DNA of 64,000 bases from Streptomyces naganishii JCM 4654 (GCF_014650575.1 NZ_BMVF01000011.1:62001-126000); one strand, 5' to 3'. Shown: positions 45,281-55,635, numbered from the stretch's first letter. Numbers and translations: made by a program. Notes: generated by a model not told the origin, from the sequence alone.

Positions 45281-47092
45281 TCACGGATAGGAAACCACCG
45301 TGGAAGGCGTGGTCGACGTCCCCGACGTGGCCGCTCCCGTTTCGTTGATCACGTGTTCGTACTGGCCGTTGCCGCCCAGGGAGACGACCAGCAGGTCGTG
45401 GAAGCGGACGCCGGCGCGGGTCGGGGACTCGAAGCCGTGGTGCTGGACGATCGTCGGGTCGACGTTGTAGTAGCAGTAGCTGCCCAGGCCCCAGCCCTCG
45501 TGGGTGGTGACGTCGGGGCCGACCTTGTACGCGGCGTAGCCCTTGACCGGGCCGTTCTGAACGGCGGCCTGGTCGGGGGCGTCGTAGGCCTTCTCGTTCT
45601 GGAAGAAGACGGTGCGGCCGCGCTCGCCGTACCACTGCACGTCGTACTTGTTGAAGTGCTCCACGAACAGGCCGGTGCACAGCACGTCGTCGCCGTTGAC
45701 GACGAGGCCGTAGTCGGCGCGGTTGGTGTCCCAGCCGATGCCCGTGCCGTGGTCGGCGCGCCAGATCCAGGTGTGGTCGACGATGGTGTGCCGGCTGTTG
45801 ATGACCATGCTGGTCGTGGCCCGGCCCGCGCCGGCCCCGCCGATGCGGACGAACACGTCCTGCACCGTCGTGGGGTTGGCGGCGTGGCCGCGCCACGCCC
45901 CGGGCGGGCCGACCTCCAGCAGGGTCGGGGAGTTCACCGGGCCGGCGTCGATCAGGAAGCCGGCGAGGCGTACGCCGTCGACGTCGGCGACCTTCATCAC
46001 CGCGGTGCCGCCGTCGGGGACCAGGGTCGCGTAACCCAGGCCCAGGACCACCGTGTTGGGGCGATCCACGCGGATCGGCTCGTCCAGATGGTAGATGCCG
46101 GGGGTGAGGAGGAGATGGAGACCCTGGGCCAGCGCCTGGTTGAGGGTGGCCGCGGTGACGCCGGGCTGGGCCACGTAGAAGCGCGACAGGGGCAGGGACG
46201 TGCCCCGCGGGGTGCCGTTGCCCCAGGTGACACCCCGGGCGTTCACTCGCTTCTGCGGCAGGAACACGCGGAGTTCGTCACCGCCGTCGACGTACAAGAA
46301 GGGCTTCTCGCGGGAGACCGGGGTGGAATCGAGCACGGTGTACGGGGGGTTGGGGAAGCTCTGCGCGGGCGCGCCCTCCACGCCCGAGAACACCATGTTC
46401 CAGACGCCGTTGAGCCAGCTGCCGATCGCGCTGTCACGGGTGTACCACTGCTGCTGCGAGTACGGGCCGACCTGGCCCTCGATCCGGCTGTCGGCGATGT
46501 AGCCGCCGCTGGCCCAGCCGTAGCCGGTCGGTTCGAGGTCGAGGCCGCCGTGCACGTGCATACGGCGGAAGGGCGCCGCCTGGGCGACCGCCCACCTGTT
46601 GGTGCCGTTCGCCGGGAACAGCGCCAGGTTCTCCGCCGAACGCCAGAAGTTCTGCGTGGCGTTGCCGCCGAACCAGCCCGCGTCGACCGTGACGTCACCG
46701 TGGATCGCCGTGTCGTCGGGGGAGAGGCCGAGGCCGGCGATGGAGGTGTAGAAGCCGAGCTGGGCGTTCAGGCCCTGGTAGGTGCCGGGCTTGAAGAGCA
46801 GCGCGTAGCGGCCGGTGCCGAACTGCGCCGACTCCTGCCGGGCGAAGACCTCGTCCAGCTTGGCCTGGATGCCGGGCGTCGAGGGGTCGAAGACCAGGAC
46901 GTTCGGGCCGAGGTCGCCGCCGCCGCGCAGACGCCGGGACTTGGCGGGGCCGGTGGCCGGCTCGGTGGTACGGGTGCTCGCGGACGCCTGGGGAGCGGCG
47001 AGGCCGGCCAGCAGAGGGACTGCCGCCGCGGCGCCGAGGACGGCTCTGCGGGCCACAGCGGGGGTGACGGGCTCCGGGGAGGAAGAGGGCAT
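45281..47092 (-). CDS. Secreted right-handed beta-helix protein (GH55-like?)
   Basis: 603-aa exported protein. ATG 47092 with AGGAG upstream; Tat-like signal (ARRAVLGAAAAVPLLAGLA) cut near residue 38. The rest is a long parallel beta-helix: LLFKPGTYQGL, the strongly paired LLLTPGIYHLDEPIRV in the second half, and many aromatic turns (NATQNFWR, EGWGLGSYCYYN). Two half-helices, each opening with a PGTY/PGIY coil, are reminiscent of GH55 exo-beta-1,3-glucanases and other pectate-lyase-fold glycan enzymes. Divergent from a sugar ABC transporter and a beta-glucosidase, which fits extracellular glucan cleavage. The catalytic residue cannot be assigned. Confidence 0.65.
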   Translation of the reverse strand: MPSSSPEPVTPAVARRAVLGAAAAVPLLAGLAAPQASASTRTTEPATGPAKSRRLRGGGDLGPNVLVFDPSTPGIQAKLDEVFARQESAQFGTGRYALLFKPGTYQGLNAQLGFYTSIAGLGLSPDDTAIHGDVTVDAGWFGGNATQNFWRSAENLALFPANGTNRWAVAQAAPFRRMHVHGGLDLEPTGYGWASGGYIADSRIEGQVGPYSQQQWYTRDSAIGSWLNGVWNMVFSGVEGAPAQSFPNPPYTVLDSTPVSREKPFLYVDGGDELRVFLPQKRVNARGVTWGNGTPRGTSLPLSRFYVAQPGVTAATLNQALAQGLHLLLTPGIYHLDEPIRVDRPNTVVLGLGYATLVPDGGTAVMKVADVDGVRLAGFLIDAGPVNSPTLLEVGPPGAWRGHAANPTTVQDVFVRIGGAGAGRATTSMVINSRHTIVDHTWIWRADHGTGIGWDTNRADYGLVVNGDDVLCTGLFVEHFNKYDVQWYGERGRTVFFQNEKAYDAPDQAAVQNGPVKGYAAYKVGPDVTTHEGWGLGSYCYYNVDPTIVQHHGFESPTRAGVRFHDLLVVSLGGNGQYEHVINETGAATSGTSTTPSTVVSYP

Positions 47093-47576
47093 GGGGCGGC
47101 TCTCCTGGTTCAGGAAGTGAACGGTGCGGGGTTCGAGAGCGCTCTCTCGCCGGTGAATGCTTCATCCGTGTGAACGAAGCGTCAAGGGGTGTGACGCAGT
47201 TCGTGCCTCGGCGGCCGAGTCGGCGTCAAGTGTCCGACCTGGCGAGGGACATGGGGTGGCGGACTCGCGGCCGGCGTCGCCCTGTCGTCGAGACCCAACC
47301 GTTGCAGAGCCGTACCGTTCCCCTTCCGCCGCAGGTCACCGCCGCCGCGTAGGGGGTACGGGACACCTCGCCGGCCGTCCCCGCCGGACCTCTGCACGAC
47401 GGTCCTTGCCGTATCCCTTGACGGGCCCCTCCGGGAAGGTTTAACTCACGTCCTAAATTAAGCCATGAGGCGACTTCGGAAGTCGAACGGGGTACGCGGC
47501 TCCCACCGACCCGCACCCGTCACCGTCCGGAGGATTCCTCGCGGTTCTCGACTCCCGGAAAGGGACACCAGGAGCC
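47093..47576. other. Divergent promoter region of beta-glucoside genes
   Basis: 484 nt between the beta-helix gene and the solute-binding-protein gene; contains the 12-bp palindrome at 47135-47146. An AT-rich TTTAAC...AAATTAA stretch lies near 47440-47462 and may belong to the ABC operon promoter. No gene. Confidence 0.55.
47135..47146. promoter_or_regulatory. LacI-type operator GAGAGCGCTCTC
   Basis: Perfect 12-bp palindrome with a central CG, 43 nt upstream of the beta-helix gene. LacI-family sugar regulators of Streptomyces such as CebR recognise GAGCGCTC-centred palindromes. No lacI-type gene is present in the window, so the regulator would act in trans. Confidence 0.6.
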
Positions 47577-48893
47577 ATGCGCAGCATCCGAGCCGCGGCC
47601 GTAGGCGCCGTCACCATGTCTCTCGCCCTTGCCGCCTCGGCCTGCGGAGGCGGTTCGTCGACGGGCGGCGGGGACAACGCCTCGCCCAAGACGCTCACCT
47701 ACTGGGCCTCCAACCAGGGCGCGAGCATCGAGATCGACAAGAAGGTGCTCCAGCCCGAGCTCGACAAGTTCCAGAAGCAGACCGGCATCAAGGTCAAGCT
47801 GGAGGTCGTCCCCTGGACCGACCTGCTCAACCGCATCCTCACCGCGACCACTTCGGGACAGGGACCCGACGTGCTCAACATCGGCAACAGCTGGAGCGCC
47901 TCCCTCCAGGCCACCGGCGCCCTGCTGCCCTGGGACGCGAAGAACTTCGCGAAGATCGGCGGCAAGGACCGGTTCGTCGAGTCCGCGCTCGGCTCGACCG
48001 GCGCCCCGGGCAAGGACCCGGCCGCCGTGCCGCTGTACTCGATGGCGTACGGCCTCTACTACAACAAGCGGATCTTCGCCGACGCCGGCATCGCCAAACC
48101 CCCGGCCACCTGGACCGAGTTGGTCGCCGACGGCAAGAAGATCCAGGCGAAGGGCAAGCAGGTCCTCGGCGCCGAGGGCTCCAACGTCTCGGAGAACATC
48201 CACCACGTCTTCGTCTTCGCCAAGCAGCACGGCGCCGGCTTCTACACCGCCGACGGCAAGCCCGACTTCACCAACGCCGGGGCCGTCACAGCCGTCAAGC
48301 AGTACGTCGACCTCATGGCCAAGGACAAGGTCATCCCGGCGGGCGACGCCGAGTACGCGCAGAACCAGTCGGTGAGCGACTTCGCCAAGGGCCGTACCGC
48401 GATGCTGCTGTGGCAGTCCGCCTCCGCCAACCTCGCCTCCCAGGGCATGAGCGCCGACGCCTACGGGGTCGCCCCCGTCCCCGTGCAGTCCGGCGCCCCC
48501 GGCAGCGGCACGCAGGTCAACTCCATGGTGGCCGGCATCAACCTCGCCGTCTTCAGGAACACCCACAACCTGGACGGCGCGACCAAGTTCGTGAAGTTCA
48601 TGACCAGCGACGACGAGCAGAAGATCCTCAACAAGGCCTACAGCTGCATCCCGTCCGTCAAGTCCGCCCAGTCCGACCCGGCGTTCGGCACCCCCGCCAA
48701 CACCGTCCTGAAGAACACCCTCGCCACCAGCTCCGCCGCGCTGCCGCAGGTGGCCGACGAGTCCCAGTTCGAGACGACGGTCGGCACGGCGGTCAAGGAA
48801 CTGTTCGCCGACGCCGCCGCCGGACGCGCGGTGACCACCGACTCGGTGAAGGCCAAGCTGCTCAAGGCCCAGCAGCAGATGCCGGCGAAGTGA
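47577..48893 (+). CDS. Sugar ABC transporter solute-binding lipoprotein
   Basis: Family 1 extracellular binding protein, 438 aa. Lipobox LALAASAC puts the anchored cysteine at residue ~23. Typical features: TYWASNQGASIE..., PDVLNIGNSWSASLQATGALLPW and a C-terminal SDDEQKILNKAYSCIPS segment. ATG 47577 with AGGAG 4 nt upstream. First gene of an SBP-permease-permease-GH1 operon that mirrors cebEFG-bglC; the likely ligand is a beta-linked gluco-oligosaccharide. No ATPase gene is present; Streptomyces carbohydrate transporters usually share MsiK. Confidence 0.9.
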   Translation: MRSIRAAAVGAVTMSLALAASACGGGSSTGGGDNASPKTLTYWASNQGASIEIDKKVLQPELDKFQKQTGIKVKLEVVPWTDLLNRILTATTSGQGPDVLNIGNSWSASLQATGALLPWDAKNFAKIGGKDRFVESALGSTGAPGKDPAAVPLYSMAYGLYYNKRIFADAGIAKPPATWTELVADGKKIQAKGKQVLGAEGSNVSENIHHVFVFAKQHGAGFYTADGKPDFTNAGAVTAVKQYVDLMAKDKVIPAGDAEYAQNQSVSDFAKGRTAMLLWQSASANLASQGMSADAYGVAPVPVQSGAPGSGTQVNSMVAGINLAVFRNTHNLDGATKFVKFMTSDDEQKILNKAYSCIPSVKSAQSDPAFGTPANTVLKNTLATSSAALPQVADESQFETTVGTAVKELFADAAAGRAVTTDSVKAKLLKAQQQMPAK

Positions 48894-49921
48894 GCACGGA
48901 CCCCGTCATGACGACCACCGCTCACGAGCAGGCCGGCACGACGGCGGCGCCCCGCGGCCCGGCCGGCGGCGCGGCCGCGACGCGGAACCCGCGTCGCGGC
49001 CCCCGCCCCGGCCGGCTCCGCCGGGCCGGGCTGCCCTACCTGCTGCTCCTGCCCGCCCTGATCCTCGAACTCCTGGTCCATCTGGTGCCGATGGTGATCG
49101 GCGCCGTGATGAGCTTCAAGGAGCTCACCCAGTTCTACATCCGCGACTGGGGCAGCGCCCCCTGGTCCGGCCTCGGCAACTACCGCGTGTCGGTGGACTT
49201 CCACGCCCCCGTCGGCGAGGCGCTGCTGCACTCCTTCCTCGTCACCGTCGGCTTCACCCTGCTCTCGGTCGGACTGTGCTGGCTCATCGGCACCGCCGCC
49301 GCCGTCTTCATGCAGGACACCTTCCGCGGACGCGGGCTGCTCAGGGCGCTCTTCCTGGTGCCGTACGCGCTGCCCGTCTACGCGGCCGTCATCACCTGGG
49401 TGTTCATGTTCCAGCACGACAACGGCCTGGTGAACCACGTCCTGCACGACCAGCTGCACCTCACCGACAAGCGGTCCTTCTGGCTCATCGGCGACAACAG
49501 CTTCTACGCCCTGCTGACCGTGTCGGTGTGGAAGGGCTGGCCGTTCGCCTTCCTCATCGTCATGGCCGGCCTGCAGAACATCCCACGCGAGCTGTACGAG
49601 GCGGCCGCGCTGGACGGCGCCGGCATGTGGCAGCAGATCCGCCGCATCACCCTGCCCTCGCTGCGCCCCGTCAACCAGGTGCTCGTCCTGGTGCTGTTCC
49701 TGTGGACCTTCAACGACTTCAACACGCCGTACGTGCTGTTCGGCAGGGCCGCCCCCGAAGCCGCCGACCTCATCTCGGTGCACATCTACCAAGCGTCCTT
49801 CGTCACCTGGAACTTCGGCACCGGATCGGCCATGTCCGTACTCCTGCTGCTGTTCCTGCTGCTCGTCACGGGCGTCTACCTGGCCCTCACCTCGCGCGGA
49901 CGGAGGACCGGCGATGTCTAA
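48890..49921 (+). CDS. Sugar ABC transporter permease (MalF type)
   Basis: Inner-membrane permease of ~343 aa with six helices. GTG 48890 overlaps the SBP stop (GTGA); ATG 48908 is a shorter alternative. The ATPase-docking EAA loop is visible as ELYEAAALDGAGMWQQIRRITLP. The long charged N-terminus (RNPRRGPRPGRLRRAG) is cytoplasmic. The stop overlaps the second permease start by 8 nt. Heterodimerises with the next gene product. Confidence 0.92.
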   Translation: MSTDPVMTTTAHEQAGTTAAPRGPAGGAAATRNPRRGPRPGRLRRAGLPYLLLLPALILELLVHLVPMVIGAVMSFKELTQFYIRDWGSAPWSGLGNYRVSVDFHAPVGEALLHSFLVTVGFTLLSVGLCWLIGTAAAVFMQDTFRGRGLLRALFLVPYALPVYAAVITWVFMFQHDNGLVNHVLHDQLHLTDKRSFWLIGDNSFYALLTVSVWKGWPFAFLIVMAGLQNIPRELYEAAALDGAGMWQQIRRITLPSLRPVNQVLVLVLFLWTFNDFNTPYVLFGRAAPEAADLISVHIYQASFVTWNFGTGSAMSVLLLLFLLLVTGVYLALTSRGRRTGDV

Positions 49922-50792
49922 GTCCCCCACGGCGCCACCCATGGCGTCACCCATGGCGTCTCCCAGGTCGTTCGTCTGGTCGCGCCGGGTGTTCCTCACC
50001 CTGCTCACCGGCTTCGTCCTGGTCCCGGTCTACGTGATGGTCTCGTCCTCGCTGAAGCCCCTCGCGGACGTCACCGGCAGGTTCCGCTGGCTGCCGAGCG
50101 GTCTGACCGTCCGCCCCTACATCGACATCTGGTCCACCGTCCCTCTCGCCAAGTACTTCGTGAACTCCCTCGTGGTGGCGGGCGCGGCGACCGTCTGCTC
50201 GGTGGTGATCGCCGTCTTCGCGGCGTACGCCGTCAGCCGCTACGCCTTCCACGGCAAACGGGTCTTCACGGTCACCGTGCTGTCCACGCAGATGTTCCCG
50301 GGCATCCTGTTCCTCCTGCCCCTCTTCCTCCTCTACGTCAACATCGGCAACGCCACCGGCATCGCCCTGTTCGGCTCCCGCGGCGGGCTGATCCTGACGT
50401 ACCTGACCTTCTCGCTGCCCTTCTCCATCTGGATGCTGATCGGCTACTTCGACTCGGTGCCGCGCGACCTCGACGAGGCGGCGCTGGTGGACGGCTGCGG
50501 CCCGCTCGGCGCGCTGTTCCGCGTGGTCGTGCCGGCCGCGATCCCCGGCATCGTCGCCGTCGCCGTGTACGCCTTCATGACCGCCTGGGGCGAGGTGCTG
50601 TTCGCCTCCGTCATGACCAACGACACCACCCGCACGCTCGCCGTGGGCCTCCAGGGCTACTCCACGCAGAACGACGTGTACTGGAACCAGATCATGGCCG
50701 CCTCGCTCGTCGTGAGCGTCCCGGTGGTGGCCGGCTTCCTGCTGCTCCAGCGCTACCTCGTCGCGGGCCTCACCGCCGGAGCGGTGAAGTGA
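49914..50792 (+). CDS. Sugar ABC transporter permease (MalG type)
   Basis: 292-aa partner permease with six membrane segments. EAA loop [23 protein letters not shown] near residue 190. ATG 49914 lies inside the preceding gene's end, giving coupling. Near its start it has the MASPMASP duplication, a short in-frame repeat of no obvious consequence. Its stop (TGA 50790-50792) overlaps a GTG that could start the next gene. Confidence 0.92.
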   Translation: MSKSPTAPPMASPMASPRSFVWSRRVFLTLLTGFVLVPVYVMVSSSLKPLADVTGRFRWLPSGLTVRPYIDIWSTVPLAKYFVNSLVVAGAATVCSVVIAVFAAYAVSRYAFHGKRVFTVTVLSTQMFPGILFLLPLFLLYVNIGNATGIALFGSRGGLILTYLTFSLPFSIWMLIGYFDSVPRDLDEAALVDGCGPLGALFRVVVPAAIPGIVAVAVYAFMTAWGEVLFASVMTNDTTRTLAVGLQGYSTQNDVYWNQIMAASLVVSVPVVAGFLLLQRYLVAGLTAGAVK

Positions 50793-50824
50793 CCGCCAAC
50801 CCGCCCACTTCCGAGAGGACTTAC

Positions 50825-52189
50825 GTGTCCGACGCCATCGACCTCGCAGCGCTCCCGCACGACTTCCTGTGGGGCACGGCCACATCGGCGTACCAGATCG
50901 AGGGGGCCGTCGCCGAGGACGGCCGGTCGCCGTCCATCTGGGACACCTTCTCCCACACCCCGGGGAGGACCGACAACAACGACCACGGCGACATCGCCTG
51001 CGACCACTACCACCGCTGGCGCGAGGACATCGCCCTCATGCGCCGCCTCGGCACCAACGCCTACCGCCTGTCCGTCGCGTGGCCGCGCGTGCTGCCGGGC
51101 GGCGACGGGCCGGTCAACCCCAAGGGCCTCGCCTTCTACGACCAGTTGACCGACGCCCTGCTGGAAGCCGGCATCACCCCGTCCGTCACCCTCTACCACT
51201 GGGACCTCCCGCAGGTACTCCAGGACCGCGGCGGCTGGCCCGAGCGTGCGACCGCCGAACACTTCGCCGCCTACGCCTCGGTCGTGGCCGAACGCCTCGG
51301 CGACCGCGTCACCCACTTCACCACCCTCAACGAGCCCTCCTGCTCGGCCTGGATCGGGCATCTGGAGGGCACGATGGCCCCCGGCCTGACCGACCTCACG
51401 GCGGCCGTGCGCGCCTCCTACCACCTGCTCCTGGGCCACGGCCTCGCCGCCCGGGCGATCCGTGCCGCGGCACCCCGCGCCGAGATCGGCATCGTCAACA
51501 ACCTCTCCACGGTGTTCCCGGCCACCGACCGGCCCGAGGACCAGGCGGCCGCCCGCCGCCACGACGGCCACGTCAACCGCTGGTGGCTGGACCCCGTGCA
51601 CGGCCGCGGCTTCCCCGCCGACATGCGCGAGGTCTACGGCGTCGAACTCCCCGAGCGCGGAGGCGACCTGGAGACGATCGCCACGCCCCTGGACTGGCTG
51701 GGCCTGAACTACTACTTCCCGGCCACCGTCGCCGACGACCCCGCCGGCCCGGCGCCGCGGGCAAAGGCCGTACGCCGCCCGGGCGTTCCGCGCACCGGCA
51801 TGGACTGGGAGATCGACGCCGGCGGCATCGAGACCCTGCTGCTGCGCCTCACCGAGGAATACGGCGCCCGCAGGATCTACGTCACCGAGAACGGCTCGGC
51901 CTTCCCGGACGTGGTCCGCCCCGACGGCACGATCGACGACCCCGAGCGGCAGGACTACCTCGTCAGGCACCTGGCCGCCTGCGCCTCGGCCGCCCGCAAG
52001 GGGGCCCCGCTGGCGGGCTACTTCGCCTGGTCGCTGCTCGACAACTTCGAGTGGGCGTACGGCTACGACAAGCGCTTCGGGCTCGTCCACGTCGACTACT
52101 GGACCCAGGAACGGACCATCAAGGGCAGCGGGCACCGGTACGCGAAGATCGTGCGCGCGCACCGGGAGCGGGGGCGGAAGGCCGCCTGA
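50825..52189 (+). CDS. GH1 beta-glucosidase
   Basis: Cytosolic retaining beta-glucosidase, (beta/alpha)8 barrel, 454 aa from GTG 50825. This GTG has GAGAGGA 5 nt upstream; GTG 50789, overlapping the permease stop, gives 12 more residues. Typical N-terminus [15 protein letters not shown]; acid/base glutamate in TTLNEPS (near residue 165), nucleophile glutamate in YVTENGSA (near residue 355), aglycone-site [13 protein letters not shown]. Hydrolyses imported cellobiose or laminari-oligosaccharides to glucose, completing the operon's function. Followed by a 9-bp hairpin. Confidence 0.93.
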   Translation: MSDAIDLAALPHDFLWGTATSAYQIEGAVAEDGRSPSIWDTFSHTPGRTDNNDHGDIACDHYHRWREDIALMRRLGTNAYRLSVAWPRVLPGGDGPVNPKGLAFYDQLTDALLEAGITPSVTLYHWDLPQVLQDRGGWPERATAEHFAAYASVVAERLGDRVTHFTTLNEPSCSAWIGHLEGTMAPGLTDLTAAVRASYHLLLGHGLAARAIRAAAPRAEIGIVNNLSTVFPATDRPEDQAAARRHDGHVNRWWLDPVHGRGFPADMREVYGVELPERGGDLETIATPLDWLGLNYYFPATVADDPAGPAPRAKAVRRPGVPRTGMDWEIDAGGIETLLLRLTEEYGARRIYVTENGSAFPDVVRPDGTIDDPERQDYLVRHLAACASAARKGAPLAGYFAWSLLDNFEWAYGYDKRFGLVHVDYWTQERTIKGSGHRYAKIVRAHRERGRKAA

Positions 52190-52195
52190 GGGCGG

Positions 52196-52220
52196 GGACG
52201 GCCCGGCCACCGGGCCGTTC
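52196..52220. terminator. Hairpin terminator after GH1 gene
   Basis: ACGGCCCGG-CCA-CCGGGCCGT, a perfect 9-bp stem flanked by GG/TCC, between the convergent GH1 and YwiC-like genes. Confidence 0.75.
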
Positions 52221-52247
52221 CTCCCGAGGGTTGCCCCACACTTCACC

Positions 52248-53000
52248 TCATCCGAAGGAGACCAGCAGCACGACGAGGAGCAGCAGCGACAGCACCGCCT
52301 CCGCGATTCCGACCCGCGTCGCCCGCACCCGGCCCAGGGCGGGAACGGCCAGGGCCCGCCCCAGGCACACGGCGAGGAATCCGGTGATCCACGGGCCCAT
52401 CAGCGCGCCGGCGACCGCCACGGCCACGGCGTGGTAGCCGCCCGAGGCCCACCGGTAGGCGGTGCTTCCCCGCTCGCGGATGAGGGTCTTGACGTAGAGG
52501 ATGGTGCCCGCGAAGTAGAGCAGGCAGGCGAGCGCCGGACGCCAGGCGTCCTCGAGGCCGCCCCCGCCGAGCAGCAGTGCGACCGGGAGCATGCCGCACG
52601 CCGGGACGAGGGCCACGAGCCCGTTGACCAGCGCGCGCTCCCGGTTGCGCCAGGCGTACCAGCAGTTCACGGCGAGGAAGGGCGAGCCGCAGGCAGCGGC
52701 GGCGAGCAGCCAGGGCGCGTGCAGGGCGAGGGCGGCGCCCAGCGGCACCAGTGCCGTCGTGAAGACGGCGGCGGGCCTGACGTGGCGGGCCGCGGCCCTG
52801 GGGTTGCGGGAGTTGCGGCGCAGCCGGAGCCATTGCTGCACGTGGAAGACGGCGAGGTAGCAGAGCAGCCACGCGAACAGCAGGGGGACGTGCCAAGGCG
52901 TCGGTCCGGCCAGGAACGTGCCCGCCAGAAACGGTACGACCAGCATCGCCCAGGCGCCGTGCTGGTTCGGCAGCCAGCGCCGGACGGCGCGCGAAGACAT
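52248..53000 (-). CDS. YwiC-like membrane protein
   Basis: 250-aa polytopic protein (7-8 helices). The diagnostic LPNQHGAWAMLVVPFLAG at the N-terminus and the NCWYAWRNRERALVNG loop identify the YwiC-like family. ATG 53000 is chosen because homology starts at SSRAVRRWLPNQHG; the upstream open frame is unrelated. Function unknown; some homologues are near nitrate or anaerobic respiration genes, not seen here. Convergent with the beta-glucosidase gene. Confidence 0.85.
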   Translation of the reverse strand: MSSRAVRRWLPNQHGAWAMLVVPFLAGTFLAGPTPWHVPLLFAWLLCYLAVFHVQQWLRLRRNSRNPRAAARHVRPAAVFTTALVPLGAALALHAPWLLAAAACGSPFLAVNCWYAWRNRERALVNGLVALVPACGMLPVALLLGGGGLEDAWRPALACLLYFAGTILYVKTLIRERGSTAYRWASGGYHAVAVAVAGALMGPWITGFLAVCLGRALAVPALGRVRATRVGIAEAVLSLLLLVVLLVSFG

Positions 53001-53166
53001 CTGCGCTGTCCAACCTTCCGGGCCGTACGGCGCGGCCCGCCCACAGCGTGTCATCCGGGCGACGGCGCGCGGGCGGCCATTGGTCCCGGATCGACGGGAC
53101 CTTCGCCGCTCCTGCTTCTCCCGCATGTCGGGGGCGTCGTCCGTACCACCGTTGCCGACTGTCGCC

Positions 53167-53232
53167 GCGCCGGCCCCGCGCCGGCCCCGCGCCGGGCCCG
53201 CGGCGGCCCTGCACCGGCCCCGCGGCGGCCGG
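53167..53232. repeat. GCGCCGGCCCC tandem repeats
   Basis: Three adjacent 11-bp units (two exact GCGCCGGCCCC, one GCGCCGGGCCC) plus two looser copies, downstream of the small membrane protein gene. Simple GC repeat that may act as a termination-prone structure. Confidence 0.65.
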
Positions 53233-53280
53233 TCTCCGGAAGCACGCGATGCCCGCCGTACCGCACGCGAGCCGTTCGGC

Positions 53281-53868
53281 TCACCTGCCGTGACGGGTCC
53301 GCGAGGGGCGGCCGTTCGGTGTCGTCCGGCGGCCGGGGACGGTCTCCCGGCCGCTGCGCGCGTACGTGGCCGCCGCCAGGAGGAACACGGCCATCACGGC
53401 CACCGGGGCGGCGGCCGCGAGCCAGCCGGGGCCGCCGCCCGGTCCGGCGAGGACGTGCAGGGCCGTGACGGCCACGGCGACGGCAAGACCGCAGCCGACG
53501 ACCGCCGCGACGACGTGCCGCGTGCGGCCCGGCCCGGCCGCGGGCGCAGGGCCGCCCAGCCGGGCCCACTGCCGCGCGGTCTCGCGCACCTCGCGCCTGC
53601 GCAGTACGGCGGCGTCGAGCCGCAGCGCGGCCGTGGCGGTGGCGCCGACCACGGCCGCGACACCCGGTGCCCACCACCCCTCGGCCACGAGCAGCAGCAG
53701 CGCGAGCACGGCCGTGCCGGCCCAGCCGGTCACGCAGGCCGCGGCCGCGAAGCGGCGGGAATCGGGCCGGTCCGCGCCGGCCCGCAGGTCCGCGAGGGCC
53801 GGCACGTACCAGACGCAGCCCGCTGCGGTGAGCGCCCCGGCACCCAGGGCGGCGACGGCGTGCGCCAT
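53281..53868 (-). CDS. Small membrane protein downstream of ctaD
   Basis: 195 aa with about four hydrophobic helices (two at residues 3-22 and 45-85, two at 118-140 and 148-168) and an Arg-rich soluble loop between (RLDAAVLRRREVRETARQW). It starts 3 nt after the ctaD stop, so the two genes are co-transcribed. No family recognised. A role in oxidase assembly is possible from position alone. Confidence 0.65.
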   Translation of the reverse strand: MAHAVAALGAGALTAAGCVWYVPALADLRAGADRPDSRRFAAAACVTGWAGTAVLALLLLVAEGWWAPGVAAVVGATATAALRLDAAVLRRREVRETARQWARLGGPAPAAGPGRTRHVVAAVVGCGLAVAVAVTALHVLAGPGGGPGWLAAAAPVAVMAVFLLAAATYARSGRETVPGRRTTPNGRPSRTRHGR

Positions 53869-53871
53869 GGC

Positions 53872-55635
53872 CTACCTCGCCGCTTCCAGGCCGGGCAGCC
53901 CCGCCGCACCGCTGACCTCCGCTGCGTGGTCCAGCTGGGCGATCTCCGGGTGGTGCAGGTCGAACGCGGGGGATTCGCTGCGGATCCTGGGCAGGGAGAG
54001 GAAGTTGTGCCGGGGCGGCGGGCAGGAGGTCGCCCACTCCAGCGAACGGCCGTAGCCCCAGGGGTCGTCGACGCCGACCGGCTTGCCGTACTTGGCCGTC
54101 TTCCAGACGTTGTAGAAGAACGGCAGGATCGACAGGCCCAGCAGGAAGGAGCCGATGGTGGACAGCGTGTTGAGCGCGGTGAAGCCGTCGGCGGCGAGGT
54201 AGTCGGCGTACCGGCGGGGCATGCCCTCGACACCCAGCCAGTGCTGGACCAGGAAGGTGAGGTGGAAGCCGGCGGTGAGCGTCCAGAAGGTGATCTTGCC
54301 GAGGCGCTCGTCGAGCATCTTGCCGGTGAACTTCGGCCACCAGAAGTGGAATCCGGCGAACATGGCGTACACGACCGTGCCGAACACCGTGTAGTGGAAG
54401 TGCGCGACGACGAAGTACGAGTCGGAGACGTGGAAGTCCAGGGGCGGCGCGGCGAGGATGACGCCGGTCAGGCCGCCGAAGAGGAACGTGATGAGGAAGC
54501 CCGTCGTCCACAGCATCGGCGTCTCGAAGGAGAGGCTTCCCTTCCACATGGTGCCGATCCAGTTGAAGAACTTCACGCCGGTCGGGACCGCGATCAGCAT
54601 CGTCATGAAGGAGAAGAACGGCAGCAGCACGCCACCGGTGACGTACATGTGGTGGGCCCACACCGTCACCGACAGGCCCGCGATGGAGATGGTCGCGCCG
54701 ATCAGGCCCATGTAACCGAACATCGGCTTGCGGGCGAAGACGGGGATCACCTCGGAGACGATCCCGAAGAACGGCAACGCCAGGATGTAGACCTCGGGAT
54801 GGCCGAAGAACCAGAACAGGTGCTGCCACAGCAGCGCCCCGCCGTTGGCCGCGTCGAAGATGTGGCTGCCGAACTTGCGGTCCAGCTCCAGGGCGAACAG
54901 GGCCGCCGCCAGCACCGGGAAGACGATCAGGACGAGCAGCGCGGTCAGCAGCACGTTCCAGGTGAAGATCGGCATGCGGAACATGGTCATGCCGGGGGCG
55001 CGCATGCAGATGATCGTGGTGATGAAGTTGACCGCGCCGAGGATGCTGCCGAAGCCGGACAGCGCCACGCCCATGATCCACAGGTCGGCGCCGAGCCCGG
55101 GGGAGTGGATGGCGTCCGACAGCGGCGCGTACAGGAACCACCCGAAGTCGGCCGCGCCGCCCGGCGTGAGGAAGCCGAACGCGGCGATGGAGGAGCCGAA
55201 CAGGAACAGCCAGTAGGCGAGCATGTTCAGCCGGGGGAAGGCCACGTCGGGGGCGCCGATCTGCAGCGGCATCATCCAGTTGGCGAAGCCGGTGAACAGC
55301 GGCATCGCGAACATCAGCAGCATGATCGAGCCGTGCATGGTGAACGCCTGGTTGAACTGCTCGTTCGACATGATCTGCAGTCCGGGCCGGGCGAGTTCGG
55401 CCCGCATCATCAGCGCCAGCACGCCGCCGACGATGAAGAAGGCGAAGGCGGTGACGAGGTAGAGCGTCCCGATCTTCTTGTGGTCGGTGGTGGTCACCCA
55501 GTCCACCCACGCCGGCCGCGCGGCGCGTCCCGCCGGCGCCGGGCCGTCCGCCCCGCCGGCTGCCACCTCGGCCGTCGCGGCCGGGTCTCCAGGCCGCCGG
55601 CTCTCCGGCACCTGCTGTATCCGCACCTCGTCCAC
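53872..55635 (-). CDS. ctaD: Cytochrome c oxidase subunit I
   Basis: Catalytic haem-copper oxidase subunit of 587 aa with twelve helices. Ligands: low-spin haem His in FTMHGSIM, CuB His and cross-linked Tyr in FGHPEVYIL, two CuB His in WAHHMYVTG, and the haem pair in [11 protein letters not shown]-channel and D-channel sequences look normal. GTG 55635 with GGGAGGG upstream; a long N-terminal extension of ~40 residues is rich in Ala/Gly/Pro. No ctaC or ctaE lies alongside, so this is a solitary, probably second, ctaD copy that must pair with subunits encoded elsewhere. Confidence 0.93.
   Translation of the reverse strand: MDEVRIQQVPESRRPGDPAATAEVAAGGADGPAPAGRAARPAWVDWVTTTDHKKIGTLYLVTAFAFFIVGGVLALMMRAELARPGLQIMSNEQFNQAFTMHGSIMLLMFAMPLFTGFANWMMPLQIGAPDVAFPRLNMLAYWLFLFGSSIAAFGFLTPGGAADFGWFLYAPLSDAIHSPGLGADLWIMGVALSGFGSILGAVNFITTIICMRAPGMTMFRMPIFTWNVLLTALLVLIVFPVLAAALFALELDRKFGSHIFDAANGGALLWQHLFWFFGHPEVYILALPFFGIVSEVIPVFARKPMFGYMGLIGATISIAGLSVTVWAHHMYVTGGVLLPFFSFMTMLIAVPTGVKFFNWIGTMWKGSLSFETPMLWTTGFLITFLFGGLTGVILAAPPLDFHVSDSYFVVAHFHYTVFGTVVYAMFAGFHFWWPKFTGKMLDERLGKITFWTLTAGFHLTFLVQHWLGVEGMPRRYADYLAADGFTALNTLSTIGSFLLGLSILPFFYNVWKTAKYGKPVGVDDPWGYGRSLEWATSCPPPRHNFLSLPRIRSESPAFDLHHPEIAQLDHAAEVSGAAGLPGLEAAR

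Noticed and set aside
45281-47092. Naming the beta-helix protein adenylyl cyclase
   Set aside because: No cyclase catalytic motif is visible; the whole chain is a signal peptide plus beta-helix repeats.
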